Assembly: GCA_010093605.1 (NCBI GenBank)
Contig: MU004188.1
Location: 630,341-694,340, forward strand
Direction: 5' to 3'
DNA length: 64,000 nt
Source: Lophium mytilinum
Taxonomy: Eukaryota; Ascomycota; Dothideomycetes; Mytilinidiales; Mytilinidiaceae
Under the pieces are notes generated by a model, which saw nothing but the letters and a program-made list of their open reading frames with translations, had not been told where the DNA came from and ran no database searches. The number at the start of each line of letters is the position of its first letter. Position 1 is the first letter of the stretch. Shown piece after piece: positions 42,244 through 55,504 of this stretch. The position numbers and the translations under genes were made by a program.

Positions 42244-43233
42244 TCAATACTTCACTTCACCTCCCGCTGCGCCACTCGACGGCTTTAGAATCTGAAGCGC
42301 GTTCCCGAAGAAGCCCGACAACGCACCAACATCATTGCATATACTAATCATATGAAACCCGTGCTCCTGGTACATCTTTGCCTGCTCAAGTCCAGTGCAG
42401 TAAATCCCCGTTCCCTTCCCATGTCGCCCCGCCGCCGCATGGATCTTCGCAATCGCCTCTTTAAGCTCTGGATGCAGCTCAGGGGCGAGAATTGGCCGTC
42501 CAATGTTATTCCCTAGATCAAAGGGTCCGATTAGGAGCACATCGATGCCGTCGATTGCGGCAATGGCGTCGACATTAGCTAAGGCTTCGGCGGTTTCAAT
42601 CTGTACGATTGTGACGAGGGAGCCATTGGCTTGCTGCAGGTAGTCCATCAGGGCTACAGGTTTGTGAGGCCCGTCGGGGGAGGTTGAGGCGATGAAGGTG
42701 TTGGGTGCGAATGGTGAGCCGAAGCCGCGAGTTCCGAGCGGAGGGAACTTTGCGGATGACACGAGGCGGCGGGCATCTTCAGGAGTGTAGAGGAGCGGGA
42801 CAATTATGCCATGAGCGCCAGAGTCAAGGGCTCCTGGAACCTCATCAGTAAATAGCCATTAGGAGGTGGCTGTGTCACGTGCGCTTCACCATCCAGGCTT
42901 CGTTTGCGGCGATGCGGACGACAGGACTGATGCCGAAACTGGCAACTGCAGTCACGGCTTCGTGCATTTGCGCGTCTAGGCCGGGTTAGTGAGGCTGGTC
43001 TCCTAAGTTGAGAGAGTGTCCTACCGTCTATGTTGCCATGTTCAGTGTCGACGCATATCCAATCAACTCCAGTAATAGCGAGAGTTTTGGAGATATTTGC
43101 CCCTGGAAGCATCTACATCGGGTGTCTTAGAGATGAAAAGTGGGGAGGGAGAGGTAGATCTGTGTACCTGCCATGCTCCGAACGTTGCTCCGCCCTTCTT
43201 CAGAGCTTTGTGTAGTCGACTTGCGGATTGCAT
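42244..43233 (-). CDS. HpcH/HpaI-type class II aldolase
   Basis: Pyruvate-dependent aldolase of the HpcH/HpaI family, which splits 2-keto-3-deoxy acids or 4-hydroxy-2-oxoacids; fungal members have unclear substrates. Model complement(43168-43233, 43025-43112, 42883-42975, 42244-42833), 278 aa, all introns 49-55 bp. Family motifs in order: GATFGAWQMLPG, DWICVDTEHGNIDDAQMHEA (metal-site loop), VVRIAANEAWMVKRALDSGA, GTRGFGSPFAPN, IVQIETAEAL (metal-binding glutamate region) and DVLLIGPFDLGNNIG. The third intron must start with GC, not GT, to give the conserved MVKRALDSGAHG; a GT alternative (donor inside ATGGTGAAG) would give MVPGALDSGA and lose the conserved KR. I prefer the GC-AG model but it needs transcript support. 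Confidence 0.82.
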
Positions 43234-43432
43234 CGTAGTGATTGATATGAAAGTAAAGGTCAAGGGTAAGGAACAGGTTGTAGGACACCAAAAGCAGCTC
43301 TAGGCGGGTCGTGATATACTTCTGGTGTCTAGTCGTCAATAAGCTTGTCATACCCCTCCACCCCTCTTCGTCATTCCTTACAGCTACCCCACAATATGCA
43401 GCACGCTAAAAGGGTCCAAACTCCCCGAGTTA

Positions 43433-43804
43433 TTACGGGTTCTTATCTTCCTCGGCTTCATCCATCAATCTTTGGACTTCGGCTTCTTTGAACCGGTGCA
43501 TCAGCTTTCGGACGGCCGCTGTGGTTGTTTCTTCTCCCGGTCTGAATTTATCGACATGTATCTACTCGAGTAAGCGGAAGAACCGAGCTGAGAAAATGAG
43601 CACGCCTACTACAGGAGTGTCAAACTCATAAATCTTCCATTTCTCCTTCCCTGGCTCCATCACATCGATTTCGGTATATTCGAACGGCCGTTGGTCCCAT
43701 ACATCTGACAGGACACGCTTAGCAGAGTCACATAGAGAGCAATTAGCTCGCGTAAACAGTGTGACCTTGCAAGCATGATGGAGGAGCCGTGGAGATGGGA
43801 ACAT
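43433..43804 (-). CDS. Glutaredoxin-like protein (DUF836 family)
   Basis: Small thioredoxin-fold protein of the DUF836/glutaredoxin-like family (yeast YDR286C type). Model complement(43610-43804, 43433-43561), 48 bp intron, 107 aa. The redox motif CSLC (C22, C25) sits in the loop VTLFTRANCSLCDSAKRVL, right after the first beta strand, as expected. The cis-proline motif is restored by splicing as FDTPVIHVDKF. The C-terminal helix (TAAVRKLMHRFKEAEVQRLM) closes the fold. It probably acts in thiol or glutathione-dependent redox chemistry; mitochondrial targeting is possible given the basic N-terminus, but is not shown. The start lies 234 bp from the divergent CHORD gene. Confidence 0.85.
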
Positions 43805-44038
43805 GGTTTGGAACGAAGATCTGAGAAGATGTTATGTGTGTGGATGACCATTGGACGAAAGGGGTTGAGCAATGAAAGCAGTGAATTCCAAGGCGGTGGC
43901 AGAACCCTGGTCACGTGGACTCCATCATACCGCTTCTCCTTCCAGAAGATTCGGATTCTCGAGCTCCCATCTTCATTTTGCAAATCTAGCTTCCATATTT
44001 TCACCATCCTCTCGTTCAACATCGTATAGACCGCAACC

Positions 44039-45082
44039 ATGGCAAAGAAATGCGTCCACAAAGGGTGTGGAAAGGTCTACACAGACGAGTCTGAAAAGTG
44101 CTCATATCACTCCGGCCCGCCTGAATTCCATGAGGGACAGAAAGGTGTCTGAGAGCCCGTCCGTAATTCCTCAAGGCGTCAGAGTTGACACTGTACAGGT
44201 TGGAAGTGCTGCAAGCCCCGAGTCCTCACCTTCGACGAATTCCTCTCTATTCCGCCCTGCACCACCGGCACACACTCCGATGTAGACGATACTCTAGCAC
44301 CCGAGCCAGCTTCAGCTCCTGACCCCGAAGAGCCTGCCCCTGCGCGCGTCCCTGTCTCTATGGACAGTCTATCTGCAGCTTTACCCAAATCTGCATCACA
44401 AACAGCCCAGGCACGACCTTCACCGTCACCGGCCCCACCAGAGTCTGAGGATGATGATCCCGAGACACCCATTGTTACAGGCCAATCCTGCAGGCGCCGA
44501 GGATGCGATGGGAAATACTCAGGCAATCGGGAGGGGGAGCAATGTGTACACCACCCGGGTGCCGCTATATTCCACGAAGGCTCGAAAGGGTGGTCATGCT
44601 GCAAGAGGCGGGTACTGGATTTCGATGATTTCATGAAGATCGAGGGCTGCAACACGAAAGATCGGCATCTATTTGTCGGGAGCAAGAAGAATGGCGGGGA
44701 GGAGAAACTGGACACAGTGCGGTATGTACGACGGCGAAGCAAGCTTGTCACGGATACTAACAACAATAGCCACGACTTCTACCAAACCCCTTCTACCGTC
44801 ATCGCCTCTCTATACCTCAAGAAGATAGATAAAGCAACATCGAGCGTGTCTTTCACATCAAGCAGCGTTGAGCTAGATTTACGGACCTCAGACAACAAGC
44901 GGTACCAGACCGACATGCCCTTATTTGGCGAGATAAACCCTGAAACTAGTACCTTCAAGATCATGGGTACTAAGTTGGAGATTGAGCTCAAGAAGGCAAC
45001 TGGGAGTAGTTGGCCAGTGCTGAAGAAGGATGATCCGCTGACAGGAGAGATCTTGCAGACAGGAAGGGCTGGAAGGGTTTAG
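44039..45082 (+). CDS. CHORD-CS cochaperone (CHP1/Rar1-type)
   Basis: Hsp90 cochaperone with two zinc-binding CHORD domains and a CS domain (animal CHP-1/melusin group; plant Rar1 has the CHORDs only). Exons are 44039-44144, 44199-44721 and 44770-45082 (introns 54 and 48 bp), 313 aa. CHORD 1 is at residues 5-62 (CVHKGCGKVYTDESEKCSYH, GWKCCKPRVLTFDEFLSI), CHORD 2 at about 148-208 (RRRGCDGKYSGNREGEQCVH, GWSCCKRRVLDFDDFM); in each the Cys/His ligands are present. A Pro/Ala/Ser-rich acidic linker separates them. The CS domain runs from about 213 (DFYQTPSTVIASLYLKKIDK) to 295. In fungi the protein is thought to work with Sgt1/Hsp90; the role here is inferred. Confidence 0.9.
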
Positions 45083-48000
45083 AAGTCATTCAAGAAAACG
45101 GTAGGTGATGGTCCAAGAAAAGATTGATGACATAGACGATAGCATGAGGTAATTGAGTCTGTGAGTTCAAGCATTGGGTTCCTGTGCTGGTGTCTCGTTC
45201 TTCTGTGTCCTACTTGCCCCAAAGCTTTTTTGATCCACCATTTAACAAAATCCATTCGCCGGTAATTTTCTCTTCTGCCCGCCGAGGGTTACTTTTGACC
45301 TAAGCTAAAAGAAATACCTTTGTATCATCCAATATTATTGTTCTGTCGTTTACATCGAACTCTTCGCTCATAAAGGTTCCTGTCGCCTTCAAAATACTCT
45401 TTCTTATCAAGATTTACCCTCACGCCTTACTGTCGTGACTATACACCGTGTACCGTACTCAGGCCCCTCTCCTTCTACCACATAGTCTGGAACCTACATC
45501 ACTGGAACCACGAAATTCATTCGTCGGCGGGTGTAGGAGTCTCCTCGGCGCTTCGTGTCACGCTGTTCATCGTGATAGAGCCGCACATGCCTGACATGTT
45601 GGAGCTTTTAGACACAGAGCTCGGATCTTCTCCACCTCGAAAGCGCAGCGGTGTAGAGCTGTCAGGTCTCGACCAATCTGACGGCCCCATGAACTCCGAA
45701 TCCTCAAAGCAGGACGCTTCTGGAATCTTGACCTCATAGGAAGCCCAATAGGAGACGCTTAATGCTCGATTCCGGATCCGTCAGCACAGTCCTATCGCTC
45801 CACCTCCTAACCAATCGACCCGGCATAGCACAATCATCTTCCAGTCGCTCAACTCTCAATTACGTACCAAGACTGCCGCTATAGGCTGTCACCTCCACTC
45901 TCTCCGACATCTCCCATGACGCCCCTCCCCTGTCTCATGCTCAATCACGCAATCGCTTCACAAGCCTTCTCCCTCCGTTCACAACCAACCGTACTCCCTC
46001 AGAGTCCCGATTATAACGTCACACGACCCCCTCCCGCCACTGTTTCCGGGGTCCGTGGTCTCAGCCAGCTCATCAAGGCAGTCCCGCTTGTACTTCGGAG
46101 CCGGCGGAAATCGGATAGGATCGGGGAACATGACAGATAGCAGGCCGAGTATCGGAGGTCTGGAGAGCTATAAGAAAGTCAGGTCCCGAGCATTCTACAC
46201 GTTTTTTTCTTCAGAGGGACTTGTGGGACTTGGAGGACTGGGGTTTTCAAAGATAGGCAAAAATCGGGACCGATGGCATCGTTTCGGCTGTCTCCTTGCC
46301 GTAGGTCTAGCGATGGCCAAGTGTATGGTATGGTGTGGTGCAGCGTGGTCAGTCCTGGTTGAAGCATCGAGATGATGCGTCTCCAGAGCTGATGGGGGCA
46401 GAAAGAGGTTGACGAGGGAGGTAGGCTTCCCTCAGGTTATTTCCTTTTAGCCGACATGGACTCGAATGTGTGTGGTCTTTTCGGCTGCATATTGCTGCAG
46501 TTGATGGAGACTGCGGAATGAGCGCTGTAGTGTGCTCTAACAAACCAGTGGTTTTGGACATTGCATGGTTGGGTGTGTGGACTTGCTGAGATAGGAGGTC
46601 TGCCGGCTTCGATATTGGACACCGGTCTGTGGAGCTGCCGGAAGCGAAGGACCAACAACATCTCCATCCAGGTTGTGCGAGGGAAAAAATTTATGGCTGG
46701 GAAATCAAAACGATATGAGCGTTCGGCAACATCCCAGAGATTGTCAGAGGTGATCCGGAGATCTCAAACAGTTTTCACGACAACACGAGAAATGTGGTTC
46801 GCGGGACTCGAAAAATTGGCTAAGACAAACGTCGTGCAGTACCCGAAATTGGACCGAGTTTGGAATAATGACAAAAGATGGTTGTCGACTCGCCAACCAA
46901 GGTCAAAGTCGTCTTCGGATCATGGAACTACCACAATTTGAATGAGCGAAGGATAGCAATCAGCAACGTCACGCATTGTAGGTCGGAAGGGGACCTTCTC
47001 GCTTAAGAGGAATAGAGCAACCCCTTTACCAAACTGGGCAAGCCGTCATTGAAAGGCAAGACTCCAACGGGTGCAAGCCCATGTCCACATGTGTGGTCGT
47101 GTGCGGATTACTGCGCCCTGTTAAGGCTTTACAGTTCACCGGTAATGCCTTCGAATGTGCTCTTTCCCGACTATCTTCGAACATAATGGAACAAATGCGC
47201 AGGGAATACATGGGCATAGGATCCAGTGTTATGGGGATAATGTCAAGATCATTCGGTCTTTCCATGATCAAGTTCCTTATCATCGGCATGCCAGATCTGC
47301 CTTTAAGATGAAAGACGCAGCGCGCACATTTAGCATGGGGCTAGTCAGCAACGTCGCTCGTAAATGGTTATGCTCAGGAGGCAGGCAGATCAGGGACATC
47401 AACGGGGCCATCAACACGCGGTCGTCGCTTCATCAACAATCGAAACATTCGTGGCGCTGGCTCTTCTGGTTGGGCAGTCGGAGTGATCATTACAATCTGA
47501 AAGGGAGAGACGACGTCTTGCCATGACTGGTGGGCTCTCCAAAGCCTCGGATCATTGCAGCCCGTGTGAGAGCTTCGTGGGATATTAGCATTCCTTCTTT
47601 GCTACCATCATTAGCGAATCCAGTATATCTCCGAGTCCAAATTAACATCGGCTATGATTGAGCGAGATGTTCTCTGCAATTACATTCAATCTGATTTCAC
47701 GATTCTGAGTCTTGGCTACTCAATCAATCTCGACGCCAAAGATGTTCAGGCTGTGTTTCCGCAGCTAGAGCTGCATAAAACACGATTCACCGACACGACG
47801 CATGTTGCGCGTGATATGCACCATCCTGCGAACAAAAGACCCATCGGATGCTGCCTTTTATTCTCAAGAAACAGCCAAAATATGAATTGAGACTCTCATG
47901 AGGATCTGCAAGCTTTGCTGAATTGTAGCATGCTGAATGAAAGCAGCGGTATTCTTAAGGAGAAATCGAAGCAAGGCGATGAGCAACTGCTCCTCGACTT

Positions 48001-51000
48001 TTCGATTCCTTAAACTAGAGTTTGACATTTGCTACCTATCTCCACCTCGATCGGGCCCACTCATCGTCGATGACTCCTGAGGTATGGAAACCGTATGAAA
48101 TCTGTTTTGAAAAGACAACATGCACATCATGGATGTGAGTGTCAAGTGGGAATTACAGCCCAGTTTGTACTAAATACTGTTGAAGTGAGTCGATTAAAAC
48201 GCCGGGACGGGTGCAGTACATCTATTGTATCTCGTGTAGAGTTGGAACACTGCGAGCATTAAGAGTATTGGATGTGCGTTGCTACGAGAGAATGGTTGCT
48301 AGACTAGTTGCGTCTATATTAGGCCGGCTGAGTATCCATCGTAGCAGATCAGTTGTACCCATGGTTCCTACAGAGTGGAGACCTAGGGCGGCAAGGGGAT
48401 GACTGGACTGCATGCGGCAAGCATATATTCAACGCGCTGGCATCCGATAGGAAGATCCGGGTACCACCGACATTCACTGCGGAACCTCTGGCACATCACA
48501 TATGCCGCTGGCGAGAAATCCCAATTCCGGAGACCACGTGTGATTTCAGTCACGTAGGAAGCAGGCTATATGGAGTATGGTCTGCTTCAGGCCATGCTAT
48601 CCCGCTCGGTCATGCTGCTCGTAGAGGCTCCAGCATGCTCATAGTGTCGAAAAATATTTCGCTCTTGCACAGTGCTTGTCTTTCCCCGGCAAAGAAATCA
48701 TCAAATCCGCCAGGAATGGTCTGCGATGATCCTGCCGGGTTGGGTGGGGTTTTTCTTTTCCAAAAGATTGAACGCTCTCTCATGACCCAAGTTTGAAGAT
48801 CGAAACCTTGGGATACTATTGCCGCTTCATATGTCCGCCCGACATCTGAAAATTCCTTAGGTACTGTGCCACTGACTAATGGAGTGCAGTGCGCCTCGAG
48901 AGATCCTATAAGGAGTGGTGACCTGTCCCTCCACTCCTCCATAGACGAGGCGTGGTAGAATCAGGAGGAGATACATTCGTATGACTCGATACATGGTATA
49001 GTTAGATCGCAACCCGGCCAAGCTCAACCATGTTAGCCTTTCAACGATGCAATATGTCGCTCGCATGAAGGAGGGCGGATATAAGAGATCTTGTGATACG
49101 CCATAGGAACACTCGGGTTCGTTGGGGGGAAAAGCTAAGGACTGGCGCCAGGCACAAGATCTTCAACCAGGAAGCATCCGACTGATGATAAGAGATCCGA
49201 GATGTCGGCCGGTGAAGCAGCATGGAAACCGTGATGAAGGTTCTTCTAGAATGCGAGTCTACGTCTACCCTGTCGAACTGGGCTGTTTCTACACAGCATG
49301 TAGAGCCTCCGCTGTTTGGCGGTTCAGAAGCCAAAGGAGTATCCTGCATACCGGGCAATGAGTTAATTCGAGCCATGACTATCCGCGAAGAGTAACATGA
49401 ATTATCACTCATTAGATAGGAGGATCCTTCATGATTTCCTACAGTCTCCGGAATAATATTCGCTTTCGATTCCTTCTCTGGAGAGCGATTAGCCGCCAAA
49501 ACATGCAAAGTGTCAAACACATAGCGGCGATTGTGTAGTCATGAGCAGCGAGCTGGAGCAATGACCTGCCTACCCACAACCTCGAAGGTATCTTGAATGG
49601 TGCACATGGAAATTAATTGTGGGCTGCCTTTCGAAAAGACAGCGATACGAGACAGCATGGTGTCGCGGGCTTGCTCGCAAATTAAGTGCTTTGGACTACG
49701 ACGTTTTCCAATCAGCGTTCCTGGACCGTATGTATACAGCCACATATTAAACATGCACAAGCAGTTGAAGATGGAAAAAGCATCACGAAGGACGAACTGC
49801 CACAGATATCGACCATCACCCGGCATTGCACAGTTTAGCAAACGAGCAATGTCTCTAGTTGTAACTGCGCGTCTGGATCTGCATCAAACTAGCTGAACTT
49901 ACCATGGGCAGAATCGCTGGAAGAGTCCATGCCGACAGGTCACGACTGTTACAAAGTCTATTCATAGCATACTATGACGCGTGGGAGTCTTTCTCCTGGA
50001 GAATAAAGTCACTATCATCGTCGCCGCGTGAGTGGATCGGATTTTAATCAACCTCTATAGACTGTAAAGGCTATGTGGCGTGGACTTTGCGCTTCGCACC
50101 CGATTGAGAAGGCCGCTACGGCCTTGGCTAAGATGAGATCCAGAACTCAGAATCAGAATGAGCAGCAGCAGATTCTAGTAGAGATCGCCTAACGCTACTT
50201 ATTTTCGAATGTTAGGTACCGTAGCTGTCTTCTAAATGACTGAACTCCGAGGTTGCTCATCTATGGAATCGCAATGGACACGTCGACTACTCCTGGGCAA
50301 ACTTCGACGCGAATAGATCTGTGCCGCGGAGGACCCTTCAGCACAGAATCACGAATCCGACTCTATACCGCCCATGTGGGCGGGTCAGCGCGGTCAAGCT
50401 TCCGTAGTCGCAGTTTCCGATGGTGTCAGGACAATGATTGCATCGGAATATGGTGACTTGGAAGCAAGACCTCGGATTTCCACGACCAATACCGCCACCA
50501 CCAACGATATAACCCCAGAGCAAGCAGCCACGTTCAACTGGGGCGAAGCCCGTGACCTGGCCCCGTGGTTGCCTATAGAGATCTGTCTACCTCCGCCGCC
50601 ATTGATGGTACTGGGTCTGAGGTTGTCTATAAAAACTTTCAACTCTTCCTGCGTAGGTGGACCCGGGGGATCCCGTGAAGATAGGCCTGATGCCACCGCC
50701 GTAGAGCAGCTTCTCGAGAACCGTCAAAAGAGGCTAAAATATGGGTGATGTCTTGAGTTCAAAATCATCGTCGCTGGACTGTTATGACAAGAAGCTGGAA
50801 AAGACTGAATAGAACATGTGGTACATCAACTATATGTGGTGTCCCAAAGACGGATTACTCGTTCCATATGAGTGTTCGAATGGAAGCGTAACGTGGTGTG
50901 AGTGAGAGTGTGCTTCCTCCACTTTACCGAAAATGCTTCGCCACCCCCAAATCAGTCGAAGACAACGCTGAAAATCGGTGCTTGTATGATCAAAACCTCT

Positions 51001-54000
51001 TCGGATGTCTTTGACGAATGCGGCTGCTTCTCTTCGCCCGAGAATCAAGTATTCAAGCCGCATTATGTATTACTTGCGGTCCCAGAAAGCGGTGGACCAT
51101 TTCAAAATCAACAAGGGGCACTGGATTGCGATGGTTTTGCGCTCTGTGTTGGATTTGGTACCGTTTCTGCAGTTCAAACAAGTACTCTTTTCGCTGGCAT
51201 GAGCTTTTTGAAGCTCTCTCGAGAACGTGGTGTGCAAAACAACGGCAAATGCTTCACGATGCCCAGTAGAAGACATCGAAGCACTTTTCACAGTCACTTG
51301 ACCGAAGACGTTTGAGTGGGTGCCTATAAGCTCCGCTGCTTCACCGTGTCTGAATACCCTTACCTGCAGACACTTATGACCATAGCTGTCCCCTATGGCC
51401 CCCAAAGAGTTACACTGCACTCATTGCATCCAAGAATGAGGTTATTGAGAAGAAGCAGATTTGCTTCATGAGCTTCGAAAGCTGAACTCCCCAGAATCTA
51501 TGCTCCAGAGATTTCAAAAGCTTCCTTCCGACATCTGTGGTCTCACTGGAACATTTTCATGGTCATGAACATGTGGACCAAGCACGGTAGAACGCCCGAA
51601 AACATACGAGAAGATGGGCAACGTATGAAAGCGTCGTTCTATTCAAAAGCGTGCAGCGAAATACTGCGACGGCGTATTCAAGATCGCTACTGCTACTTCA
51701 ATGAGGTCGAACAGAGTCGTCACCGACTCGATCTACTGGCGCTTGGTCGGGTCCTTTGAGCTTACTAGGTTCGAGACCTAGAAAGTCGAGGAGGAGTAGT
51801 CCATGGAGTGAAAGCGGGACGCATCCACACCAAGCAATTCAGGGTATGCTCAACTTGAATCTGGATTCTTATTGGCGATATGGTTGGTGCGAAGCGGAGT
51901 GAAGTGCAGAGACCGTGTCAGCTCTTCGAAGACGAAGCTTTCTGGTACCGATCGAACATTGTGACCTCAGACCTGGTTCCTTGCGTGTGCCGTAGTGTCT
52001 CGGGCTAAGCGCTTGATGACTACGATTAATACCTGGTCTCAAATTTGGTTATGTCTTCGTCAAAACTCGGCACAAATGAAAGACTAATGGAAAAGGCTCT
52101 CGCATATACTCAGCACTAGTCACTTTGAATGGTCCACATGGAGGTCGACTCTTGTGAAGAAGTATAAGAGTCATTGCTTACGGAGCGGACTCCATAACCA
52201 CTACTCATAATCTACAATGAGTTTGGGGAGGAGGCGGGTGAAATCCCTCGCATTGCGGTGACCTATCAGTTTATTCAGTACTTTCAAGAGTGTGATGAAG
52301 GCAATCATGTTCTGTGAAGTAGTAACAGCTGTCGTGTAACCAAGTCGTTGGGCGAAAGGCATCATGAAAGATGGGTGAAAAGAATAACGGAGACCGATGG
52401 GTGGGACTGTCTAGCACGCGAAGAAAGTGTCGTACTTCACCATGTTCGACGTCGATGGGTTCTGCTGGTGGGGTCTCCAAAACCCCTCAGCACCCGTTTA
52501 TGACTTGGGGAGTATTGGTAGCTCGATCTCTTCACGATATCCAGGAACGTGAGCACTGCCTGCTCTGCGAGTAGACATGCGTTCAAGAGGCAGCGAAAAG
52601 GGAGGCGATGTGGAGCTGTGTGTATGTTGCACTGGACTTAGACGCATGGCACTGTCTCGTGCGCGAATGCAAGTATCCTACTCCACTCTACTTGGCGGAA
52701 GGGAAAAATGCAATGGAGTGGCCTCCATAGCGTCCACCAAAAGATGGCGATAAGCTGAGAATCAGCGGGCTAGATCCGCTCAAGCAATGAGTTGTTTTAT
52801 TGGGCGAGACTGGGTCCGGAGAGAGCGCCATGCTCTGCGAGTAGTCGCAGTCCAAAATTAAGATGGAGACGCTTTTAACGTGGAGATGCGGGAAAACCGC
52901 ACTAGGTTCTATCCTCCCTCTTAGGGAAATATCGCGGGCGAAACAAGCACTTACCTCCATCTGCTTTCACCTTTGTAGGGCTGCGAGATACTGCAGCGAA
53001 GTCTGCATCGAGATTCGAGGATTGCTCAGCCGAATGCTGTTGACAGGGAGGGAGTAAGTTGAACAGAATTCGATGGCAAAAGTGTCATCTGGGTAGGTCA
53101 AGTGATCAGACCTTAACCTAGGTACTGCGTTAGCTCTGCGGAAGCGGTAGTAGTGCTATTATGAGATTTGATGCATTTGGGATGTGGAGAGGCACATGTG
53201 CCAGATTTAGAAGTCCCGGAGGACTGTCCTTAGCCCTCGACCTACCAGGGCCCTTCTCACAGCAACCACCTATTAGCAATATGACTCCTTGTGTGTCTCC
53301 ATTTTGTCTGTGCCACAGCTGAAATGTGCTCCGCTTCCCTCTGCGTAACAGCACGTGACTCTCCACATGATCCTCGGAGGAAAGCTTAGCTCTCGCTTGT
53401 ACTGCACCTACGGCGCTGTCACTCTAGTCTCTTTCCCCTTCTTAGCGTATTACGCGTCATCGCCGTCCACACCTCAATCCTCTGTGATCCTCTATAGAGC
53501 CGTGACAGTCTGTGGGTAGTCACTACAGCATATGATAAATGAACAAGTCATCATGTGGGCTAGAACTGGGATGCGAAACCTTCAACCACGGTTCATTCTC
53601 AAAATTCATCATCGACAAATGCGATCGTTCCATGGATTCAAATCTCTAGCGAGCACACTTTTCTGTACTTGAAATCAAATAGATAACTTTTGTTTCTCGC
53701 TTTCTTCTTCTTCTCAAAGCGTGACCCGCAACCCGGATAGAACATCGCACATTTCACGCATCACATCTACCTCGACTGACGCAACATCAAAGACATTCAA
53801 GTAGCAGGACGATGAACATAATAGCCTGTGTCTACGATTTGAACTGAACTGACCTAGCCAGAACTCCCTCTCCTAGACACACATTTCGAACCTTGCTGAC
53901 ATTCATCCTAGACTCTACTCTACGACTGCGGCAGGCTTCCATCTTTTCAATGACTTCTTCTCCGCTGGCCCTCCATCGCTGTGACGGCACCACGAACCAG

Positions 54001-55504
54001 CCATCACGACTCTTGCCATCCACTCCAAAACTCGAGACATCTTTGAAGTATCCCTGCCATCTGGAAAGGCATGCCAACCTTCACTCGCGACACCGGTATC
54101 CTATCCCCCCTCCCTTTCTTTCGCGGAGTCAACATCCCAGATTGTGTCGAAGAGCAAAGCTGAATGCCGCGAACTAAAATGAGCTCGACGGTCCTCGAGG
54201 CTCCATCCCAGGCGGAAATTCGCCAAAGGCAATATTTTGAATTTAGCTGCGCCACGCATGACACCGCGTCCGGGAATTCAAGATGCCGTGGGAGCAGCCC
54301 TGACGGTGGCAACAAGATGCCACAACCCGTTTCGGCAGTGCAGATTCAGCGCCGTACTGACACCGCACCATCTAAAACGCACCGAGAAGTCAGCACGATT
54401 AGAGTATCCGAAACCACAAGTCGTTGACCTGATCAAGACGTACCAGAGCAATGAAGTGGCTCCAAATTCTCCACGAAGTTGTATCCGAGCGGTAAATGGG
54501 GCTCAACGGCGGCCTGATCGCGATGCGCGGCATGCAGTCTAAAGGTTCGAGGCGGAGATCGCTCGCCCGTCGAGAGTGTATCAGAACGCGCACCGTGAAA
54601 GCACCGAGTCAAGCAACGACGCTTCCGCTTGATTCTGGTAATCGAAAGATGTCGGGCGGCTGTAGCTGAGCTTGATTGAGAGACCTGAGATGAGCTGCAT
54701 TAGCATGTGTGTCAAGAGGGAGAAGATCGTCCGGCATACGCACCGAGTCGATTTGGGTACATGCCGGCTTTTCTAATTGTGGTGAGACAGCTGAACTCTG
54801 TGTTCAAAAAAAAGACGACGAAATGTCCGTCGTGGTCCACGTGATAGTCCAGGAGAAGGCACAAGTTCCGCAAATCAGTATGCTTCAGATGCTGATCCAG
54901 TCGCAGTGAGGGTGTTGGACTCGTCGGTATTCAAAATTGGGTGGACGGATCTGAGCAATGATGTTCCGCAATTCGTGATGCCTTGGCTGATTGAATTGTG
55001 GTGAGATTACTGAGCTCGTCGAGAGGAGTTGTTGAAGTGGGTAGTCCGACCTAGCACACACAGCGTGTAAAAGCACGACACATCAGCCTAAGCTGAGTCG
55101 GTCATCTGGTACCTTGTCTGTCCCCTTCCTTAGGTCCCTCCGAGCTCTGGGACGAGCCCGAACGGGGGTGTCGTGAGACAGGAAGGGGAATTTGCTCTAG
55201 CGCGATGCCCGGAGGCGACCACCCCACAGACATGGGGTAAGTCTGTGGAGAGATTCGATGACGCGCATAGGAGAGAAAGTGACCGACCTTGCAATGATGA
55301 AAACGCCAATAGGCTAGAGCTGAGCTTGGTCGATGGGATAGACTCGTTGAATCTAATACGCAAGGCGGGATGAAAGTCCAACATATCAGCATACTCGTCT
55401 GTATTCAGCGAAGCCCCACGTGGGCTCATCCTCAACCCGATACGTGCAAGAAGTATGACTGACCTTGGAATGAAGAGAACGACGTCGAGGGCTGGGGCCA
55501 AACA

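Noticed and set aside
50374-50748. 124-codon plus frame and overlapping 100-codon minus frame
   Set aside because: Both strands are open, and neither translation shows a domain or splice-supported continuation.
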